Counted from the stretch's first letter, positions 7,305 through 17,763 are shown. The stretch is 59,816 nucleotides of DNA from Akkermansiaceae bacterium (GCA_028822935.1 JAPKCM010000027.1:1-59816); one strand, 5' to 3'. The notes: generated by a model from the letters alone, not told the origin. Program-made: numbers and translations.

Positions 7305-8786
7305 TCACTTCGGTAAAACATCCCGCCACCCCTTTCCACGATTCAGCATCAACGACAAGCTCTCCGCCGTTTCACCAGCTCCCCCACCATCTAACAGATT
7401 TTCCAATTCCCCAGGATCTTCCGCTCGATCATAAAGCTCCCGAGCTACCACCTCTTCACCTCGAATCCACTCAATATAGCGATACTCTTTCGTCCTAATC
7501 GCATAGCCTTTCGCCTTGCCTCTTCCGAACTGCGAAAACGCCGCCGACTTCCATTCCCGCTCCGGATTTTCAAGCAATCGTGCCACGCTCGTCCCCTCAA
7601 GCTGCTTCCCGACCTCCAATCCGCAAAGATCCACCAGCGAAGGATAAACATCCACCAACTCCACCAGCGCTTGCGACTTCTTCCCCGCCATCTTCATCCC
7701 CGGCTTCCGAAAAATTAGCGCCACCCGGGTATCGAGTTCATAATTCGTCGTCTTCCCCCACAGCCCTTTCTCCCCCAAATGATACCCGTGATCACTCCAA
7801 AGCACCACGAGGGTATTCTCAGTCAAACCATTCCTTTCCAAGGCCTCCATCACTCGTCCGATTTGCGCATCAATGTAGCTGATACAGGCATAATAGGCAT
7901 GCTTCGTTTCCCGCTGATTCGCAGCTGAGAACTTTCCCTTTTTCGGCTGATCGGTGTAACGCCGTTTCTCACCCGATCCATGCCCCGCTAGCGAGGGAGC
8001 CCCTTTCGGCCATTCCTGATCATTCGCCAGCTCGATCTCCGACCGCTCATAGAGATCAAAATATTTCTTCGGTGCGATGTAAGGCGAGTGCGGCTTGATA
8101 AACCCCACCGCTAAAAAAAACGGCTCCTCTTTCTTTTTCCCAAAGCCATCGAGATATTCCACCGCGCGCTTCGCCACTTGTCCGTCGTAAAGCACGTCAT
8201 CCTCTACCGGAGCTGCTTCCTCCAAAGGGCCAAACACCAGATGCTGGTCCCAGTCCTCGAGAGGGCGCTTTGGAAACATCTTCCGGAAAATCCCCTGCGC
8301 CGCCGCAATCCCCTCTTCGGTATAATAATAACGCGGCCCCGGTCGAAAGGCCGGCACACTCCAGCTCTCCAGATCTCCCATCACATCCCACTTGGGTGCC
8401 ATCCCTTTTGGAAAGACCCCGTGATTGATCTTCCCGCAAGCCGCCGTGAAGTAACCTTCCTTTTTGAAGAACTGTGGTAGCGTCACCACTTCTGGATTCC
8501 GATCCCGATAATGCGCATGATTCCCGTGAATTCCCGAGGTGTCGGGCCGAAGTCCGGTCAACAAGCTCGCCCGCGACGGTCCACAGATCGCCTGCTGACA
8601 ATAAGCTCTCTCAAACACCATCCCACTCGCCGCCAAGCGATCAATATTCGGACTCTTCACATGCGCCGCCCCGTAGCAACCCAACTCCGGACGCATATCG
8701 TCCACCGCAATCATGAGAACATTCAAGCGCTCTCCCTGCGAGAACCCAGCCAGTAGCCCAAGTCCCATAACAACCCGTGTGAACAT
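7305..8786 (-). CDS. Secreted sulfatase, iduronate-2-sulfatase-like
   Basis: Type I sulfatase of about 493 residues that would remove sulfate esters from glycans outside the cytoplasm. A signal peptide (MFTRVVMGLGLLAGFSQG) is followed by the metal site MIAVDDMRPELGCYG (Asp 29-30) and the formylglycine motif CGPSRASLLTG (Cys 68 converted to formylglycine, Arg 72). Further family blocks are KPHSPYIAP and WSDHGYHLGEKGLWGK. Spacing and the DDMRPELGCYG block favour the iduronate-2-sulfatase-like subgroup. I prefer the ATG at 8786, preceded by GGGGGAG; an ATG at 8810 is also possible. The frame is open to 8987, but that would overlap the divergent sulfatase. No maturase (FGE or anSME) is in the window. 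Confidence 0.92.
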   Translation of the reverse strand: MFTRVVMGLGLLAGFSQGERLNVLMIAVDDMRPELGCYGAAHVKSPNIDRLAASGMVFERAYCQQAICGPSRASLLTGLRPDTSGIHGNHAHYRDRNPEVVTLPQFFKKEGYFTAACGKINHGVFPKGMAPKWDVMGDLESWSVPAFRPGPRYYYTEEGIAAAQGIFRKMFPKRPLEDWDQHLVFGPLEEAAPVEDDVLYDGQVAKRAVEYLDGFGKKKEEPFFLAVGFIKPHSPYIAPKKYFDLYERSEIELANDQEWPKGAPSLAGHGSGEKRRYTDQPKKGKFSAANQRETKHAYYACISYIDAQIGRVMEALERNGLTENTLVVLWSDHGYHLGEKGLWGKTTNYELDTRVALIFRKPGMKMAGKKSQALVELVDVYPSLVDLCGLEVGKQLEGTSVARLLENPEREWKSAAFSQFGRGKAKGYAIRTKEYRYIEWIRGEEVVARELYDRAEDPGELENLLDGGGAGETAESLSLMLNRGKGWRDVLPK

Positions 8787-8957
8787 GGCCAAACAATCTC
8801 CCCCTTTCATCCTTTTCACAATGCCACCTCGCTGGTCCCTCCACCAAACCAAATCTCCCCTCAAAACTCTCCACGCCTCCGCGTGAGACCCCTTCATACC
8901 GAGGATCAATACATCCTTCTTCTTGTCCCCGACATTCATCCTGCCATCCTTCTCCAT

Positions 8958-10379
8958 ATGCAAAACCGTTCCACTCTCTTCTCTCATTTAGGCCTTCTTC
9001 TCTGTTTCGCATTGAGCTTTTCGACCTTGGGATTCTCCGCGCAGCCGCCCCATATCATTCTCGTCATGGCCGATGACCAGGGCTACGGCGACTGCGGCTA
9101 CACCGGGCATCCCTTCATCAAGACTCCCCACCTCGACGACATGGCCAAGCACTCGGTCGTCTTCGACCGCTTCCACGCGGCCGCTCCCGTTTGCTCCCCC
9201 ACCCGCGCCGCCGTCCTCACCGGCCGACATCCCATCCGCACCAATGTCCCCAACCACGGTCATTACCTTCGTCCCCAGGAAATCACCATCGCCGAAGCTC
9301 TCAAAAAAACCGGCTACCTCACCGCGCACTTCGGAAAATGGCACATCGGTTCCGTTCAAAAAGAAAGCCCCACCTGCCCCGGCGCCCAAGGCTTCGACCA
9401 CTGGCTCACCGGCCTCAATTTCTTCGACCGTGATCCCTACCTCTCTCTCAATGGCTCCCACCAACAATTCAAAGGCCAAGGCTCCGTCATCACGATGGAT
9501 CACGCCCTCGCTCACCTCAAAAAACACGCTGCCAGCCAACCCACCTTCACCGTCATCTGGTTCCCCTCACCCCACGATCCTCACCGCGAAACCTCCGCCA
9601 ACTCCGAACTCTACAAGGGTAAACCGCACGCTGGCTATTTCCAGGAAATCACTCTTCTCGATGAGCAAGTCGGCCGACTCCGCCAAACCCTCCGTGATCT
9701 CAACATCGAAAAAGAAACTCTCCTTTGGTACACCTCCGACAACGGCGGGCTCGTCAAAGAATCCTCGGGCGGCAGGGAAAAGAAGGGCTCCATCTATCAA
9801 GGCGGACTTCGCGTTCCCTCTCTCCTCGAATACCCCGCTCGCTTCCAGCCCAATACCGTATCCACCCCTTCTTCCTCATCGGACATCTACCCCACTCTCC
9901 TCGCCCTCAGTAAAACCACCGTCGAGAACCAACCCATCCTCGATGGCATCGACCTCACCCCCTTCATCGAAGGGAAACAAACCGTCCGACTCAAACCACT
10001 CGCCTTCTGGCACCTTTTCACCGACGGCCAAGCCACCTTCAGCGACCGCTTCATCAAACAACTCATGGAAGCGCAACAAGCGGGCAAGGAGACTCCCCTC
10101 CCCGAACGCCTCCTCAAAAACGTCAAAGAATTCCCCACCTACTCCAAAAAATCCCATCAAAAAGGCCACGCCGCTCTCACCGATTGGCCCTACAAAGTCC
10201 ACGCGATCTATAACAAAAAGAAGACCACCTGGGAACTCTACAACCTCGAAGAAGATCCCATGGAAACCACCAATCTCGCCCCCGAGGATCCCGACCACCT
10301 TTCCGACCTCAAATCAAAGCTCACCACCTGGCAAAAATCAGTCCTTCGCTCCCACGAAGGCAAAGACTATCTCCGCTAA
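8958..10379 (+). CDS. Secreted arylsulfatase-like sulfatase
   Basis: Type I sulfatase of 473 residues, start chosen at the ATG 8958 because it begins a signal peptide (MQNRSTLFSHLGLLLCFALS). Metal site VMADDQGYGDCG (Asp 39-40), formylglycine motif CSPTRAAVLTG (Cys 79, Arg 83), then HFGKWHIG and WYTSDNGG in the expected order. It ends with the usual LYNLEEDPMETTNLA block. The gene is divergent from another sulfatase with about 170 bases between the starts, so both may share a control region. Specificity cannot be deduced; the subgroup resembles arylsulfatase A / GalNAc-6-sulfatase-like enzymes. Confidence 0.92.
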   Translation: MQNRSTLFSHLGLLLCFALSFSTLGFSAQPPHIILVMADDQGYGDCGYTGHPFIKTPHLDDMAKHSVVFDRFHAAAPVCSPTRAAVLTGRHPIRTNVPNHGHYLRPQEITIAEALKKTGYLTAHFGKWHIGSVQKESPTCPGAQGFDHWLTGLNFFDRDPYLSLNGSHQQFKGQGSVITMDHALAHLKKHAASQPTFTVIWFPSPHDPHRETSANSELYKGKPHAGYFQEITLLDEQVGRLRQTLRDLNIEKETLLWYTSDNGGLVKESSGGREKKGSIYQGGLRVPSLLEYPARFQPNTVSTPSSSSDIYPTLLALSKTTVENQPILDGIDLTPFIEGKQTVRLKPLAFWHLFTDGQATFSDRFIKQLMEAQQAGKETPLPERLLKNVKEFPTYSKKSHQKGHAALTDWPYKVHAIYNKKKTTWELYNLEEDPMETTNLAPEDPDHLSDLKSKLTTWQKSVLRSHEGKDYLR

Positions 10380-10452
10380 GCTGGTCTCCTCTCCATACCA
10401 ATCTTCTTTCGTTCCCAGTCCACTTCGCTAACACCCACCTTTGAGCCCGATC

Positions 10453-11655
10453 ATGAATACCAGCGATTCCAAAAAACGCATTACCCGGCTCAAACACCTG
10501 CAAGCTTGGGAAACGCACACCGCCCGGCTCCTCGGTGGTTGGCTTCCTGCTATCCGACTCTGGGAAGCGAAGCACGAAGTCGGCCTTCACCTCTGGCAGG
10601 ATCTCGAGACCTCCCGCGAAATCCGCACCCGTCTCTGGGAGTTACGAGTCAATCGGCCAGACAGCTCCGCGGTCACAGACGCCGTCCTTCCCGCGATCCG
10701 GATTCTCGCCCGCGCGCAGCACGATTTCGAGCTCATCGCTGGAATCTATCTCGGCGTCAAACAAGCCCTCGCTACAGCCTACCGAGCTTACCTTGCCGAA
10801 ACGCACACCACCTGGGACGCCCCATCCATCGACGTCCTCACCCGCGCCGCTTCGCGCAAAGAATCCCAGATCGAATGGGCCGAAGCCTACCTCCAGCAAG
10901 TCGCGCCCAAAGAAAGCGACCAACACCTCATTCACCGCTGGACCACCTTCACCCGCGAACTCATCGAAGCGACCGGAACCGTCACCGGCAGGAATCCCCC
11001 TGTCGAACTCCCCACCCCTCCTCCCGGATATTCCTCTGCTCTTCCCTTCGGCGAAGCAAAACGCGACTCCCGCTTCAAAGTCCAAATCCAGGGATTCGAA
11101 CGCCCCTCCATCGACGACGAAAAAGCCCACACTCTCTGGCAATTCGTTTCTTACACCATGGAAATGCAAGCCGCAGAAACCCTCGGCTCCGTCCTCTGGG
11201 AAGTCGAAGGGATGGACTGGGAGTTCTACTACGACATCGCCCGCCATTGTTACGACGAATGCCGCCACTGCAAGATGGGCGAAGAGCGTGTCCGCAAGCT
11301 CGGTCACGAGATTCACGAGTTCCCCCAGTTTGTCGGCAACTACGCTTGGCGCCAACTCTACGATCCCATGCGGCGCTACGCCATGCTCACTTATATCATC
11401 GAGCAGGACTCCTTCGCCCTCAAGCACGAGACCTACAAAAACTACGTCCAGCTCAATGACCACGCCTCTGCCGAAGCCGTCCTCTACGATATCATCGATG
11501 AAACGATGCACGTCCGCTGGGGCACCAAGTGGGTCACCAAACTGATGGAGCACCAAAAGGAAGCCCTTCCCCTCGACGACATCATCACCGAGTGTCGCCA
11601 AGCGGTCCTCGATAACTCTCTCGCCCCCGCCCAACGCTCTTCCGCCAAAAAGTAA
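10453..11655 (+). CDS. Ferritin-like di-iron fold protein
   Basis: 400-residue all-helical protein of the ferritin-like superfamily, resembling the DUF455 group. Candidate metal ligands have the expected paired pattern: EMQAAE (Glu 237), DECRH (Glu 270, His 273), EQDSFALKHE (Glu 317) and DETMH (Glu 350, His 353). The N-terminal 190 residues are helical without a recognised family. No signal peptide, so cytoplasmic. Start at ATG 10453; a TTG at 10441 is less likely. It lies 73 bases after the sulfatase and 18 before the phosphatase gene, in the same direction. Reaction unknown; oxidase or oxygenase chemistry at a di-iron site is inferred from the ligand pattern only. Confidence 0.75.
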   Translation: MNTSDSKKRITRLKHLQAWETHTARLLGGWLPAIRLWEAKHEVGLHLWQDLETSREIRTRLWELRVNRPDSSAVTDAVLPAIRILARAQHDFELIAGIYLGVKQALATAYRAYLAETHTTWDAPSIDVLTRAASRKESQIEWAEAYLQQVAPKESDQHLIHRWTTFTRELIEATGTVTGRNPPVELPTPPPGYSSALPFGEAKRDSRFKVQIQGFERPSIDDEKAHTLWQFVSYTMEMQAAETLGSVLWEVEGMDWEFYYDIARHCYDECRHCKMGEERVRKLGHEIHEFPQFVGNYAWRQLYDPMRRYAMLTYIIEQDSFALKHETYKNYVQLNDHASAEAVLYDIIDETMHVRWGTKWVTKLMEHQKEALPLDDIITECRQAVLDNSLAPAQRSSAKK

Positions 11656-11673
11656 ACTCCTACGATAACATCG

Positions 11674-12726
11674 ATGCAAAATAAAGTTACTCTTGCGCTT
11701 TGCGCCTTCGCAACCTGCAGCACTCTCAACGCACAGCGAACCAGCGAAGTCCACTCCGAAAAAACGATCACGCGTATCGCCTTCGGCTCCTGCAACAACC
11801 CGCGCGACAAAGCCAAGCCCGTCTTCGATGCCATCCTCGAAAAGCAAGCTGATGTCTTCATCTTCCTCGGCGACAACATCTACGGCGACACTCAGGACAT
11901 GGACGTCCTGAAGAAAAAATACCAGGAACTCGAAGCCGTCGAAGACTTCCGCAAACTCCGCAAGAACACCACCATGCTCGCCACCTGGGACGATCACGAC
12001 TACGGAGACAATGACGGAGGAAACACCTACCCCAAACGAAAACAGTCTCAGAAAGTCTTCCTCGATTTCTTCAAAGAACCCGCCGACTCGCTTCGACGAA
12101 AACGCGAAGGAATCTACGCCTCATATTCCTTCGGCGAAAAAGGAAAAGTCTGCCAAATCCTCGTCCTCGACACCCGCTACTTCCGCGACCTAATCCCGAG
12201 AGCAACAAAGCACACCGGCCCCGTTGGATGGTATGGCCCGACCAAGGACACCTCAAAAACCCTCCTTGGCGAAGCGCAATGGAAATGGCTCGATGCCCAA
12301 CTGCAAATCCCCGCTGACGTCCGCATCATCGCCAGCAGCATCCAACTCATTTCCTACGAAAAAGGCATGGAAAATTGGGGCAATGTTCCCCACGAACAAA
12401 AACGCCTCTTCAACCTGCTGAAAAAGCACAAGGCCCATCACACCTTTGGCATCTCCGGCGACGTCCATTTCGCGGAACTCTCGAAAACGGACATCGATGG
12501 ATACCCCTTCTACGATCTCACCAGCAGCGGACTCAGCCACACCCACAAAGGCTGGGCCAGTGCCCCAAATTCATTCCGCGTTGGCAAGTCCCACTACGAA
12601 CTCAACGCCGGACTCATCGAAATCGATTGGGATCAAAAATCACTCTCCCTAAACGTCTTCAACGGCAAAGGAGAAAACCTCATCGAACACCCAATCAAAT
12701 TCAGCGAGCTAACTTTTCCTGAATGA
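11674..12726 (+). CDS. PhoD-like alkaline phosphatase/phosphodiesterase
   Basis: Secreted metallophosphoesterase of 350 residues. A signal peptide (to about residue 20, STLNAQ) precedes the PhoD-like blocks: FGSCNNPRD, FLGDNIYGDT, ATWDDHDYGDNDGG and ISGDVHFAEL, which together supply the Asp/Asn/His metal ligands. LVLDTRYFRD is also typical. The length is that of the short PhoD-like group, without the N-terminal beta domain of Bacillus PhoD. It probably releases phosphate from phosphodiesters or monoesters outside the cytoplasm. It is co-directional with the ferritin-like gene 18 bases upstream and convergent with the UnbV gene. Confidence 0.88.
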   Translation: MQNKVTLALCAFATCSTLNAQRTSEVHSEKTITRIAFGSCNNPRDKAKPVFDAILEKQADVFIFLGDNIYGDTQDMDVLKKKYQELEAVEDFRKLRKNTTMLATWDDHDYGDNDGGNTYPKRKQSQKVFLDFFKEPADSLRRKREGIYASYSFGEKGKVCQILVLDTRYFRDLIPRATKHTGPVGWYGPTKDTSKTLLGEAQWKWLDAQLQIPADVRIIASSIQLISYEKGMENWGNVPHEQKRLFNLLKKHKAHHTFGISGDVHFAELSKTDIDGYPFYDLTSSGLSHTHKGWASAPNSFRVGKSHYELNAGLIEIDWDQKSLSLNVFNGKGENLIEHPIKFSELTFPE

Positions 12727-12896
12727 TCCAAATTCGCGACTTCGACTGTTATTAAGTCGGCTGGCCAAGAAACAATAACACAATCGAACCACGGACCTTC
12801 ACGGTTTACATTCCGACGCCAATCCCACTTACCTAACAAGCAAGAATTTGGTATTACGAGGAAGCCAGTCTGCCGTTCTGGAAAAACCCACGTCTA

Positions 12897-15113
12897 TCAC
12901 TCCCGGGAAATAGGGCTAATCTTATCAAGACCCTCAGTAATCGAGATCGTTTGATTCACGTCCAGATCACTAAATTGTTGTTTTCCCTTTGAAACAGGCC
13001 ATTCGATTTCAAGAAACTTGATTTTTTCAGCCTTCCCGAGGCCGATGTTTTGCTGAAACGGATTCCCTCCAAACGTTCCACCAGAATTGACATGCCGGTA
13101 GATCGAGCGAGTCACGCCGTTCTCTTCGATTTCAAGATGAATACGTGCACCAATGGCTGCACGATTCGACTTTGTGCCTGTCAGTTTGATGGCAAGCCAA
13201 TGTTTACCGAATCCGGGGTTCTCAAAGCACGCGTTATAGTAACGATCTCCCAGATAGGCTCCCCCCATCTCTTCAAGCACATCCTGATCTCCATCCTGAT
13301 CCAGATCAGCAAAAACAATCGCGTGTCCTTTTTGTAAATGTCCAAATCCACTGGCCATCGTGACATCTACGAACCGCCTTCCCTCCTGATTCACAAACAT
13401 CTGGTTTGGCATCAGCTCATCGTAGTCCGGCCAGCCGGTGCCTAAATAAAAATCCAGATACCCATCACCATTGAGATCGCCAAAATTAGAACCCATCGGC
13501 GAAGAAGGGCGGGTAACCCCCATCCCTGACGCAACATCCTTAAAGCCCTTACCAGTGTTCTTGTAGAGCCGTGCCTTCTCGGTATTCAGGGTGAACTTCA
13601 TGGCATCCGCAGCCACATCATCCATCTTCGCTGCGTAGGATGAAACGAACAGATCCAGTAATCCATCGTTATCCATATCCCAGAACCAACACGGGAAACT
13701 CACTTTCGGGCCATCAACACCAAGTTCCTCGGCCTGATCAGTAAATGTGCCGTCACCATTGTTATGATAAAGTCGGTTCTTTGCGCCAAAGTTTGAGACA
13801 TAGAGATCTGGATAACGGTCACCGTCGTAATCTCCCCAGATGACCGCTTTGGCGAATCTCTTGTTCGTGACACCTGCTTCACGTGCCACGTCAGTAAATG
13901 TCTCGTCACCGTTGTTACGAAAAAGTTGGCTCGGAGGATCTTCGCGGTGCCTTTCATTGCCAATATAAAGGTCAAGGTCACCGTCCAGATCGTAGTCCCC
14001 CCAGGACGCAGTCTGTGTGGGATAGTTCACCTCTGCCAACCCTGCCCGCAGCGTGATGTCAGTGAAAGTGCCATCGCCGTTGTTACGCAACAGCGAGTTT
14101 GGATGCCGACCATCATCCTTAAACCAGCCTCCTCGCAGGACAAAAATATCCAACCAGCCATCGTTATTGAAATCCGTGTGGACCATGTTCAGGCCTCCAA
14201 GGACGCCCTTCAGATTTGCGGCTTCGGTCTCATCGACAAATCCGTCCTCACCCCGGTTTCGATAGAAACATAATTGTCCTCCGGGATTCGAGTCAGAGAC
14301 TGCAACATCAAAATCCCCATCGTTATCGAAGTCATCCACGATGGCTCCTCCCGCACAACTAAAGGTGTTTAGTCCCAGTTTTTTGGAGATGTTTTTGAAT
14401 CGAGGGAAAGCGACTTCAGAAGTAAAATAGTCAGGATCCACCCGATCGGAATAAGGAACACTTGAGGGAAACTCACCCAGTGTCATGGCTGCAATATTAA
14501 GCAGCCACTTCGCCCTGACATGGGTTTCCGACTTCCTCGACGTTGTCTGGAGCACTTCAGAAAAATAGTTCATCGCCTTGCGCGACCCATCCTTGCGGGT
14601 GTGAATCCCTTCCCCCCTAATCGGCAGGATACAACTGTCCGGAGTATTCTGCGCACAGCAATTTTCCGTCTCCGCCAATCGCAGATTTCCCACACCCAAC
14701 CAGTAGAGCACATCACTACGTTGGACCCCTTTTTCATCACCTTCTTTGACGGCACCCAGGGCTTGTTCGAAATGTGCGATCGCCTCCTTCTCCATGCCTA
14801 GGTTCATCTCTGCATCACCGAGGGTGAGTAACATCCGTGCGGAAGCCTTGCCCTTGGAACTCTCCACTTGCTGGAGTAATTTCTCCCTGCGATCGCTGCC
14901 AAAGTAAGTGCTCTCCGTCTTCGATGCTGCTGCGATCTCCGCCAAGTGCTCGACCATCGTTTGATGAGACTGCTCGGGCGATAAAGATGCGTTGTTACTC
15001 TTTGATGACTTGGCTCCAGAAGAGCCAGACTTGCAGCCGCAGAACACCACTACTCCTGTGGTAATTGCCACAACGATCCCAAACTGTTTATTCGATGCTC
15101 TCACGAATTTCAT
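12897..15113 (-). CDS. FG-GAP/ASPIC-UnbV (CRTAC1-like) lipoprotein with TPR
   Basis: 738-residue secreted lipoprotein. The signal peptide ends in VVVFCGC (lipobox), followed by a Ser-rich linker and a TPR-like part (about 85-130, LGDAEMNLGMEKEAIAHFEQAL). From about 240 to 620 there are repeated FG-GAP/VCBS calcium-binding blades with D-x-D-x-D loops (DDFDNDGDFDVAVSDS, GDYDLDGDLDLYIGN, GDLNGDGYLDFYLG). The C-terminus is the ASPIC/UnbV domain (IEWPVSKGKQQFSDL). Such proteins form surface beta-propellers; their function is unknown. Its start lies inside the end of the upstream UnbV gene (26-base overlap), suggesting translational coupling. Its neighbour is a paralogue broken by a TGA. Confidence 0.9.
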   Translation of the reverse strand: MKFVRASNKQFGIVVAITTGVVVFCGCKSGSSGAKSSKSNNASLSPEQSHQTMVEHLAEIAAASKTESTYFGSDRREKLLQQVESSKGKASARMLLTLGDAEMNLGMEKEAIAHFEQALGAVKEGDEKGVQRSDVLYWLGVGNLRLAETENCCAQNTPDSCILPIRGEGIHTRKDGSRKAMNYFSEVLQTTSRKSETHVRAKWLLNIAAMTLGEFPSSVPYSDRVDPDYFTSEVAFPRFKNISKKLGLNTFSCAGGAIVDDFDNDGDFDVAVSDSNPGGQLCFYRNRGEDGFVDETEAANLKGVLGGLNMVHTDFNNDGWLDIFVLRGGWFKDDGRHPNSLLRNNGDGTFTDITLRAGLAEVNYPTQTASWGDYDLDGDLDLYIGNERHREDPPSQLFRNNGDETFTDVAREAGVTNKRFAKAVIWGDYDGDRYPDLYVSNFGAKNRLYHNNGDGTFTDQAEELGVDGPKVSFPCWFWDMDNDGLLDLFVSSYAAKMDDVAADAMKFTLNTEKARLYKNTGKGFKDVASGMGVTRPSSPMGSNFGDLNGDGYLDFYLGTGWPDYDELMPNQMFVNQEGRRFVDVTMASGFGHLQKGHAIVFADLDQDGDQDVLEEMGGAYLGDRYYNACFENPGFGKHWLAIKLTGTKSNRAAIGARIHLEIEENGVTRSIYRHVNSGGTFGGNPFQQNIGLGKAEKIKFLEIEWPVSKGKQQFSDLDVNQTISITEGLDKISPISRE

Positions 15114-17616
15114 GAACGGAACCGGGTTGAATATTTTTGAGAGTCTGGGATTTACCAGATGGCCACACGATTTTTAATTCCTTGATCGATGATGAGCCCC
15201 CGATACCGAGGTGCATCTTACTGGAGTTTTGTGCCGCCAAACCTGCCCCGCAGTGATGCTCGCGATAGAGAACGAGTCCATTTTCCAAGATCGCAGTGAT
15301 CTTCGTTCCGTAGCCATCTCTGTTAGACAAAGTGCTCGATGCCTTACTGCTCGAATTGCCTCCAACCAATTTCAGAGAAACATAATTTCGCTCCTCGGAA
15401 ATAGACTCCCCTATTTCGTTGTGCAGTAGTTGTAACTGCGGCGCATTGGCACTGGCGACGGCAACATCCAGCCAGCCATCGTGATCGTAGTCTAAGTAGG
15501 CGAAGGAACGACCGTCGCTTACCAAATCCAGCCCTGATAAGGCAGACACATCTACAAACGACTTCCCTCCACGATTCAGATAGAGATGGTCACGTTCATT
15601 ACCACTGAAAGAGTTTGAGATCTTTTTTCCTTCGTTATCCGTGTCGAAAAATTTGAGCTTTCCAGACGAAAGCCATTCCTTAGAATAGACAAAATTTTGG
15701 TCTTTGTTAGGGTCAGTGCGCACGACCGTGCGCCAAAAACAACTTCAGAGATCCACCTCCGAAGCCACCACCTTTGGGGCAGTATAAAATCCGTTTGGCA
15801 CGTAGATATCCAGCCAGGCATCGTTATCCACATCGATAAACTGCCCTCCAAATGCCCAGCCCCCCTGATCCACAGGGAAGGCATCGCTTTCACCAGCAAG
15901 CTGATTGAATCTTCCCGCGTCCTGATTAAAAAGGAGGTTTCCCCGCGCAGAAAAGTGCAACCGGTCGTCCACGTTATCGAAGCGCGACAGGACACGGTGG
16001 CCCGCCTTGGAGTACATGTTGGTGACGAAGAGGTCCTGCTGTTGATCGTTATCGTAATCCCCCCAGGAAGCGCCCATGCCAAACCCTTTCATCGTGTCGC
16101 CGGAGAGCCCTTCGGACACATCGGTAAAACGTGGCACTCCGTTTTCACTAACCCCGTCGTTGCGCAGCAGAGAGTCGGGAGCAAAGTCATTGCAAATGTA
16201 GAGATCAACGTCGCCATCCTTATCGTAGTCCGCCCACGATCCTTGGTAGGAATTATGATACTGGTCAATGGCGGGGTGAGTCGGCGCCCTTTCAAACCTT
16301 CTTCCGCCACGATTCACCAGAAGGTAATTACGTGGCCCAGCCTGATCGAAATAGGGATGACTTCCAGCGAGCGCTTCGTAGATGGACGAGTGCTCCCCTT
16401 CTGGCAGGAATTTCCTGATCCAGGCAGGATTACTCTTTGCTGCCGTGCCACTGGGACCATAGGTGCAGAGGTAAATATCAAGCAGCCCATCGTTGTTGCA
16501 GTCGGCCGTTGATACGGAAGTGACGAGATAGGGAAACTCTACTGGTGATACAACATAGTAGCCACCCTCGTTCCAAAGCAACTGGCTGCGCTCGAGGCTG
16601 CGCCCAAGGATGAGATCAGAATCCCCATCGTTGTCAAAATCAGCAAAAATCGCCGAGGTAGAGCAAGCCAATACATTCAGGCCATAGGCACCAGCCTGCT
16701 CAGTGAAGTACTTCCCTCCCTGATTCACCCACAGTTGGCAGGGAGCCCAAAGCGAGGTGACAAAGAGATCATCCCAACCATCCCCGTTGATATCGACCAC
16801 TGACACCGCAGGATGCTGGTATCCTGATTCCGGCTGAAAATAGGGGCCATACTCCCCTTTCGGCAATTTGGTCTCATCCTTCTGGATGAATTCCGTCAGT
16901 TTATCTTCATGCCAACTACGGGTCGCCAGCTGGTGGTTCGATGAACTAAAAAGCTCGGGCATCCGATTTCTAAACATCAGCTTCTTTCTTCGCGTCAGAG
17001 TCATCCCCTTGGTGGCCCATTTGGTGATTTTCCAACTGTCACCGGACTTCACCCAGTCCACCGCTACCTTGCCTTCCAGGCTGATCTGTTTGCTGTTTCT
17101 ATCCACCCCTTTGGCCGCGAATTTGAGTACGGACTGGAGTAGTTTACCATCATCTGATTTACCGGAGATAAAGCCAAACGAGGCATGGCTCACCTCATCG
17201 AAGGTGCGTAACAAGGCATTCCACACCCCGACTTTTTCAGCCTCCGCAAGAGACAGCCCCCTGGCCTCGCCCGCCTGCCATTTTACCCGGGAGATGCCCA
17301 ATGCTGCATCGACCACTTCTTCAGCGCCAGAATCAAACAAATCCGATATTTCGATCTTGTCTGAAAACAACGATCTGCTTTCTGGCCCAATGATGATCTT
17401 GTTCTTGATGGAGCTGGTAAGAAGCTTGGTGAGCGCCGTCACCTCCAGCACCGCTTCCTCATCGCGTATCAGATCACGTATCGCCTCTTCCTGTCCATTC
17501 TTGGCAGCTGCTTCCTTATTTCGGCACTGCGAGCATAACAAAATAAGAGGGCAAACGGTTAGAGCCCAGAGAATAGATTTAAAATTTAAGAACACCACAG
17601 AGCGTGTGTTTTTCAT
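15088..17616 (-). pseudogene. FG-GAP/ASPIC-UnbV protein interrupted by one in-frame TGA
   Basis: One continuous minus-strand frame of 842 codons with a single stop, TGA at 15745-15747. The first 623 codons give a signal/anchor segment, a helical region, and FG-GAP blades (VVDINGDGWDDLFVT, FADFDNDGDSDLILG, WADYDKDGDVDLYIC), ending at the end of the propeller. The same frame resumes after the TGA with SCFWRTVVRTDPNKDQNF and gives the rest of the blade and the ASPIC/UnbV domain (KIVWPSGKSQTL), which intact relatives carry in one chain. So this is either a recent nonsense mutation, a readthrough site, or a sequencing error. The next gene overlaps its last 26 bases. Confidence 0.8.
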
Positions 17617-17695
17617 ACACGGAAAGATAAATTGAAACGGCGAGCTGTAAAGAGAACACCCTTCGTTTGAAATTTGGCGTTGAAAACGAGATTCA

Positions 17696-17730
17696 TAAAA
17701 AGCCCACTCCCGGTAACGGGAGCGGACTTG
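17696..17730 (-). terminator. Rho-independent terminator of the PEP-CTERM gene
   Basis: On the minus strand AGTCCGCTCCCG-TTAC-CGGGAGTGGGCT forms a stem of about 12 bp with one or two imperfect pairs and a TTAC loop, followed by TTTTT. It begins about 35 bases after the stop of the PEP-CTERM gene and separates it from the UnbV genes downstream. Confidence 0.85.
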
Positions 17731-17763
17731 AAATTTATTTGATCGGAATCAAACGAGGCGCAA

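Noticed and set aside
8787-8987. Longer N-terminus of the minus-strand sulfatase
   Set aside because: Would put 67 residues before the signal peptide and overlap the divergent sulfatase.
9073-10431. 452-codon plus-strand frame
   Set aside because: Shadow of the sulfatase gene in another frame; Ser/Pro-rich low-complexity composition.
10642-11997. 451-codon minus-strand frame
   Set aside because: Antisense shadow across the ferritin-like and PhoD genes, which have clear family motifs.
15745-15747. TGA read as selenocysteine
   Set aside because: UnbV proteins are not known selenoproteins and I see no SECIS-like stem loop in the bases that follow; nonsense or readthrough is simpler.
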